Part shown: positions 58,000 to 64,000 of the stretch, piece by piece | How the letters are laid out: every line of letters starts with the position of its first letter | Position numbering within the stretch: position 1 is the first letter of the stretch | Assembly: GCF_026151205.1 (NCBI RefSeq) | Contig: NC_087072.1 | Location: forward strand, 567,501-631,500 | Direction: 5' to 3' | Source: Bolinopsis microptera | Lineage: Eukaryota > Ctenophora > Tentaculata > Lobata > Bolinopsidae | Length of the DNA: 64,000 bases | The notes under the pieces: generated by a model | Databases searched by the model: none | The model's input: the letters and a program-made list of their open reading frames with translations, nothing else | What the model was told of the DNA's origin: nothing | Made by a program: the position numbers and the translations under genes

Positions 58000-60950
58000 T
58001 ACTACAAAAAAATACTCGATTCTCCAGAAATTTGCCTTGCACATATAATGTAGTAAGGAGAATAACTACTGAGCTAAATATAGAGTAACACTGACGAGGA
58101 CAGAGAGTACTTACTGTTCTCAGGAGAAGGAAACCCTTGGTCTACTGTTTTGAAGAGAACTAGAGCGTTACTACTTGTCACTTGTCAGAGAGTTAATACT
58201 GAATGGAACAATAACTGCTGAGAGAAATGTAGAGTAACACTGATGAAGACAGAGAGTTAATACTGAGTGGGAGAATAACTACTGAGAGAAATGTAGAGTT
58301 ACACTGATGAAGACAGAGAGTTCATACTGAGTCGGAGAATAATTACTGAGGGAAATGTCTGAGTAACACTGATGAAGACAGAGAGTTACCACTAAATGAG
58401 AGAGTAACTACTGAGGGAAATGTAGATTAACACTGATGAAGGCAGAGAGTTAATACTGAGTGGGAGAATAACTACTGAAGGAATGTCTAGAGTAACACTG
58501 ATGAAGATATAGAGTTAATACTGAGTGGAAAAGTAACTACTGAGGGAAATATAGAGTAACACTGACGAAGACAGAGAGTTAATACTTTAATACTGTGTGG
58601 GAGATTAACTTCTGAAGGAAATGTCTAGAGTAATACTGATGAAGATAGAGAGTTAACACTGATTGGGAGAATAACTACTGAGGGAAATATAGAGTAACAC
58701 TGACGAAGGCAGAGAGTTAATACTGAGTGGAAGAATAACTGCTGAGAGAAATGTCTAGAGTAACACTGATGAAGACAGAGAGTTAATACTGAGTGGGGGA
58801 ATAACTACTGAGAGAAATGTAGAGTTACACTGATGAAGACAGAGATTTGATACTGAGTGGGAGAATGATTACTGAGGGAAATGTCTAGAGTAACATTGAT
58901 GAAGACAGAGATTTAACACTGAGTGGGAGAATACCTACTGAGGGAAATGTAGAATAACACTGATGAAGACAGAGAGTTGATACTGAGCGGAAGAATAACT
59001 ACTGAGCGAAATGTAGAGTAACACTGACGAAGACAGAGAGTTAATACTGAGTGGGAGAATAACTTCTAAAGGAAATGTCTAGAGTAACACTGATGAAGAC
59101 AGAGTATATATATTATACAGCCGTTGTCAGACCTTCTCTGACATACGCTGCGACAATCTGGCTCAATGGTGTGTCCAAAAAACATAACCTAACAATCCTT
59201 AGCAGTGTACAGCGGCTGGGGAACATCCTCATAACAGGAGGGTTACCATCGACTCCTGGAGCAGCACTAGTATAGACATCATCACCGGAATCATCCCTAT
59301 TGATCTGGTGATGGAAGAGGAAGCAGCAGAGCTCTCAGACTCAAATCCAACAACCAGTGGATATATGAGCCGATGGTAAACAAGAAGGGCAACCTAACCA
59401 CCCACACAAAACTTAATGAACAGTTACTAAAGGCTATCAGTCTCAACTCTGAAGGACAAGATCAACAGACAACATCACTGAATGTTGACATTGGTTTCAA
59501 CACAGAAATTCCCCGACTCTCTGAGTATGAGGTAATCGAGAATGACACCAATACTATACAATGTTACACAGACGGCTCCAAAATGAATGAAAAAGTTGGA
59601 GCAGGAGTGATCATTGTGGACAACGACACCCCACATGTGAGGAGTCATACCACCAAGGAATCAACTCAACCGTCTTCCAGGCCGAAACCTTTGCCGTAGG
59701 CACTGCGGCAAAAATATTACGGGAATCTGGGACCAAAACTAGAAAAATAAACATAAACTGCGATAGCCAGGCGACAATAATGGCAATGAGCAACATCAAA
59801 GTCAAATCTAAAAGCACCAGCACGGCTATAAGTGAGCTCAACCAACTAGCAATGGACAATCAAGTCCTACTACGATGGATACCAGCTCACAAAGGCTACG
59901 ATGGCAACGAAAAGGCAGACTCTCTTGCCAAAAAAGGCTCCGACAATCTGGACTCCGCTCAAGTGCAACTACCAATACCAAAAGTATTATGGAAGGGAGC
60001 ACTGCGGAGTATAAGTCATCGGAAGATGAGGGAAAGATGGAGAACTTTACCCCACACTCACTTTAAACGAGTATGGAGACAAAAGTTCGCCAGATCAATC
60101 CCGAAACTTGGCAAAGAGAGCACAAGAACAGCAACACAATTCCTCACGGGACATTGTGAACTAAACTACCATATCAATAAGTACAACGGTCCCTAAAACC
60201 TGTCCACACTGTCTCATGAAAGAGGAGACAATGAACCACTTTATTGGTCAGTGCCCGAAATGGTCTTACCAGCGAGGAGGATACTTTGACTCCTTCTACC
60301 TCAGTGTGACAGATATAGTGGACAAGTTCTCATTACCAAGGATCATCGGCTTCATACAAGCAACAAAACGTTTTACCAATGTGGAGAGGACAAGGCTTAA
60401 CCTTGCTTTCTTCACAGATTAACTGTACCGGGGTAAGCACAGGGCTTCAATGCTCCATCTTATAGTGGTTTTGATCTATTCCTTAGTAGTAAAGACCACT
60501 GCCCTCTACGAAGAAGAAGATGAAGACAGAGAGTTAATACTGAGTGGGAGAATAACTACTGAGCTAAATATAGAGTAACACTGACGAAGACAGAGAGTTA
60601 ATACTGAGTGGAAGAATAACTGCTGAGAGAAATGTAGAGTAACACTCATGAAGACAGAGAGTTAATACTGAGTGGGAGAATAACTACTGAGAGAAATGTA
60701 GAGTTACACTGATGAAGACAGGGAGTTGATACTGAGTGGGAGAATAATTACTGAGGGAAATGTCTAGAGTAACACTGATGAAGACAGAGATTTAACACTG
60801 AGTGGGAGAATAACTACTGAAGGAAATGTAGAATAACACTGATGAAGACAGAGAGTTGATACTGAGTGGGAGAGTAATTACTGAGAGAAATGTAGAGTAA
60901 CACTGATGAAGACAGAGAGTGAACAATGAGTAGGGGGACATAAAATATGA
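58000..60950. repeat. ~64-bp satellite array, split by a LINE
   Basis: The unit is GAGAGTTAATACTGAGTGGG, AGAATAACTACTGAGAGAAA and TGTAGAGTAACACTGATGAA, with GTCTAGAG insertion variants making some units 66-67 bases. About 16 units lie left of the LINE (to 59104) and ~7 right (from 60519). Confidence 0.95.
59105..60518 (+). mobile_element. 5'-truncated LINE with RNase H, inserted in the satellite
   Basis: It starts within the reverse transcriptase C-terminus (YYTAVVRPSLTYAATIWLNG, SSVQRLG), then breaks frame near 59272. It continues with an RNase H domain (QCYTDGSKMNEKVGAGVI, NCDSQATIMAM, WIPAHKGYDGNEKADSLAKK) and a terminal zinc knuckle (CPHCLMKEETMNHFIGQCP). It ends in GAAGAAGAA. GATGAAGACAGAG flanks both ends (59092-59104, 60519-60531), a 13-base duplication, although the host array contains the same word. 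RNase H after RT points to the I/Jockey/R1-like groups. Frameshifts and truncation make it dead. Confidence 0.85.
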
Positions 60951-60975
60951 AGTGCATGATTGTTGAATTACTCAC

Positions 60976-61067
60976 ACTGTAAGTTTGATGTTATTCGATG
61001 AACCAACAAATCTCACATAGGCACAGAATTTAGTGATCGTTTCATCGTTTGGAACACCAATAAAAAC
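60976..61067 (-). CDS. Isolated coding exon
   Basis: TTTTTCAG|GTTTTTATTGG to CTTACAGT|GTGAGTAA encloses 92 bases reading VFIGVPNDETITKFCAYVRF and VGSSNNIKLT. It may be an internal exon of the SWIM-protein gene to its left; the phase does not join directly to the exon at 57920, so another exon would lie between. Confidence 0.5.
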
Positions 61068-61302
61068 CTGAAAAATGGAAGTAATGATGTATTATATAAT
61101 TATGTAGGGGACAAGGTTACAACGAAACAGAACATGTTACAATCATCAAAAAGCGAGGATTTTATATCAAGATTAATATACAATGTAAATGTAATATATT
61201 ATATTTTATGTAATATATTAATATTATTATATAAAGGATCATAGCAAGTATGTTGAACCTGATCATAACAATTTGAGGTTTCAATACTTACGTCTTACAT
61301 AC

Positions 61303-61530
61303 CTAAAGCCAGTCAATATCTGTTTCAATGTTTCTATCATGGCAGTCCAGAGTAACTATAGCTGTATTCTCTTGCATGTTTATTATCAGTTTCGCATCAA
61401 TGAGGCAGAAGGAAGTCACTGACGAAACGTATGCATTCAGCATTGCACAACTTGCAATGCACCTATTATGTTGGTAACCGTTGATGCTGTCTGTCACAGC
61501 AGATGAAAAAGCACTCGAAACAACGACCAT
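61303..61530 (-). CDS. Hypothetical ORF or exon
   Basis: 75 codons from ATG 61530 (MVVVSSAFSSAVTDSINGYQ), five cysteines, ending DIDWL at a TAG that overlaps a donor-like TTTAG|GTATGT. No family was recognised. It could be an exon in a neighbouring frame or spurious. Confidence 0.25.
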   Translation of the reverse strand: MVVVSSAFSSAVTDSINGYQHNRCIASCAMLNAYVSSVTSFCLIDAKLIINMQENTAIVTLDCHDRNIETDIDWL

Positions 61531-61539
61531 GTAGCTCTT

Positions 61540-62560
61540 TCAAATTCAAGCTGTATAACTATAGTCTATAATGCATATTATAATATGATCTAATGATGCA
61601 GGCGAAGCTAGGTCAGGAACGCAGCAATGTGAACCGACGAAACCGGAAACAGGTAACCAAAGATCTCTGAATTCTCTGGTCCATTATTCAGTTCTGATGT
61701 TTCACACACATACCTAAAATGAAGTAAATGTTATGAACAGTTATTTTTTCCTTTTCACCCTTTTGAAAAAAGGCAATAGTGAAAGGTTACAAATGGAGGT
61801 TTTTGCAGAAAAACGTGGATTTTGGAGAACGAGATAGGTGGGTTTAAATATGTCGTGTGTCCTTCCTTCCTTCCTTCCGTTCGTTACCATGCAACGAAAA
61901 AGTTGGGCGCGCGCGAGGATTGCTTGCGGAGATGTGATGTATAGATAGCCTGTGATCTATGAATGCGCGGCGCGACTGTGTTTTAATGTATATGATGCAT
62001 GTAATGTATAATATTACTATTAGGTAATACGCCCAATTTGTACGTGGCACGCGTAGTGTATTGATGTGTACACGAGTATAGTTCTACGGCAATTGAACTG
62101 AATTTCAAGTGTTTCCCGTATTTGATGCATAATTTATCAATATTATTATCATGAAGATTGAAGTGAGCTGATTGGACCTTACACTTAAATTTATAGTAAA
62201 TGTGAAATGGAAATCTAGCGTCCGCCAAAACGAAACAACGGGCGCAATTCTTGTTAAAAGAATACTAACTTGTATTATTTTTCTTCCCAATATAATGATA
62301 TACCAGTAGTTTGGCAGTCCAATATATTTTCTTATATAAGATAACTGTATCGAGTGTACTTCTATATTATATAACAAGAATCAGCTCTACAAAAGAGAAT
62401 TGGAGTTGCTAAAAATAGCAAAAAAAAACAAATACATCTAAGTTGAGGTCAAACACAATGAAAAGTTTTCCAATGTGAAATTAATAGAAACATTTCCAAT
62501 GGGAGTTTTTTAGAGGGTGAGACCTTTTTTAAATAAATTCAATGTCTAAAACAGAATTGC
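61540..62560. other. Spacer without recognised genes
   Basis: Contains (CTTC)n at 61862-61880, a GC-rich patch (GCGCGCGCGAGG), and an acceptor followed by an open stretch near 61712 (minus: YVCETSELNNGPENSEIFGY) that could be an exon but is unsupported. Confidence 0.4.
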
Positions 62561-62572
62561 ATATACTGCATA

Positions 62573-64000
62573 GGCTCAATAAAATGTGACCTCCAGATCA
62601 GTAAAATTAGGGGCTCTGGGAGACCTGCATAGAGTCCACTAGTATTTAATATTAGCCTGTACTGGCTCAATAAAATGTGACCTCCAGATCAGTAAAATTA
62701 GGGGCTCTGGGAGACCTGCATAGAGTCCACTAGTATTTAATATTAGCCTGTACTGGCTCAATAAAGTGTGACCTCCAGATCAGTAAAATTAGGGGCGCTG
62801 GGAGACCTGCATAGAGTCCACTAGTATTTAATATTAGCCTGTACTGGCTCAATAAAATGTGACCTCCAGATCAGTAAAATTAGGGGCTCTGGGAGACCTG
62901 CATAGAGTCCACTAGTATTTAATATTAGCCTGTACTGGCTCAATAAAATGTGACCTCCAGATCAGTAAAATTAGGGGCGCTGGGAGACCTGCATAGAGTC
63001 CACTAGTATTTAATATTAGCCTGTACTGGCTCAATAAAATGTGACCTCCAGATCAGTAAAATTAGGGGCTCTGGGAGACCTGCATAGAGTCCACTAGTAT
63101 TTAATATTAGCCTGTACTGGCTCAATAAAATGTGACCTCCAGATCAGTAAAATTAGGGGCGCTGGGAGACCTGCATAGAGTCCACTAGTATTTAATATTA
63201 GCCTGTACTGGCTCAATAAAATGTGACCTCCAGATCAGTAAAATTAGGGGCTCTGGGAGACCTGCATAGAGTCCACTAGTATTTAATATTAGCCTGTACT
63301 GGCTCAATAAAATGTGACCTCCAGATCAGTAAAATTAGGGGCGCTGGGAGACCTGCATAGAGTCCACTAGTATTTAATATTAGCCTGTACTGGCTCAATA
63401 AAATGTGACCTCCAGATCAGTAAAATTAGGGGCGCTGGGAGACCTGCATAGAGTCCACTAGTATTTAATATTAGCCTGTACTGGCTCAATAAAATGTGAC
63501 CTCCAGATCAGTAAAATTAGGGGCTCTGGGAGACCTGCATAGAGTCCACTAGTATTTAATATTAGCCTGTACTGGCTCAATAAAATGTGACCTCCAGATC
63601 AGTAAAATTAGGGGCGCTGGGAGACCTGCATAGAGTCCACTAGTATTTAATATTAGCCTGTACTGGCTCAATAAAATGTGACCTCCAGATCAGTAAAATT
63701 AGGGGCTCTGGGAGACCTGCATAGAGTCCACTAGTATTTAATATTAGCCTGTACTGGCTCAATAAAATGTGACCTCCAGATCAGTAAAATTAGGGGCGCT
63801 GGGAGACCTGCATAGAGTCCACTAGTATTTAATATTAGCCTGTACTGGCTCAATAAAATGTGACCTCCAGATCAGTAAAATTAGGGGCTCTGGGAGACCT
63901 GCATAGAGTCCACTAGTATTTAATATTAGCCTGTACTGGCTCAATAAAATGTGACCTCCAGATCAGTAAAATTAGGGGCTCTGGGAGACCTGCATAGAGT
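62573..64000. repeat. 91-bp satellite with two alternating unit types
   Basis: At least 15 near-identical units (GGCTCAATAAAATGTGACCT, CCAGATCAGTAAAATTAGGG, GAGTCCACTAGTATTTAATA) run to the window edge. Units carry GGGGCTCTGGGAG or GGGGCGCTGGGAG, mostly in strict alternation, so the working unit is ~182 bp. Confidence 0.97.

Overview
The window is nuclear DNA of an invertebrate animal. Genes are split by GT-AG introns. An alpha-tubulin gene has an intron directly after its ATG. Animal extracellular domains (VWD, C8, TIL, vWC, Ig, LamG-like) and a seven-helix receptor are present. AT-rich spacers are full of tandem arrays and decayed transposons. The phylum cannot be fixed from sequence alone.

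Layout. 374-10048 (minus): a secreted mosaic protein gene (signal peptide, LamG-like, vWC, VWD, C8, TIL, vWC, Ig-like). Many of its introns are filled by minisatellites, and several arrays copy the gene's own splice sites. 11389-16196: a 4.8-kb element with long inverted repeats, flanked by TTAA, enclosing a seven-exon ankyrin-type gene (minus). 16200-17440: nested short DNA transposons. 17461-21760: almost pure homopolymer runs, very probably an assembly or base-calling artefact. 22740-24025: a WD-like gene (minus). 24050-28850: LINE remnants and GC-rich dispersed repeats. 28912-29934: an intronless GPCR (minus). 31270-33530: a 58-bp satellite. 33951-34813: a two-exon small secreted protein whose intron holds a Helitron. 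34931-35878: a MULE-like element with a FLYWCH ORF. 36894-37518: two more Helitrons. 37802-39176: a secreted LamG-like/coiled-coil protein. 41488-42081: a secreted protein with a possible galectin-like fold. 44741-46265: alpha-tubulin. 48911-51661: an intact seven-exon PIF/Harbinger transposase-type gene (minus). 52885-53234: exons of an unknown gene (minus). 56983-57920: the C-terminal exons of a SWIM zinc-finger protein (minus). 58000-60950: a 64-bp satellite interrupted by a LINE. 62570-64000: a 91-bp satellite running off the window.

The genes do not form one pathway. The main themes are secreted adhesion-type proteins and genes derived from or carried by DNA transposons. Splice sites were inferred by hand: donor/acceptor pairs were accepted when the reading phase matched across the intron. 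At least three genes keep good phase everywhere except at one indel, so consensus errors are likely in this assembly.
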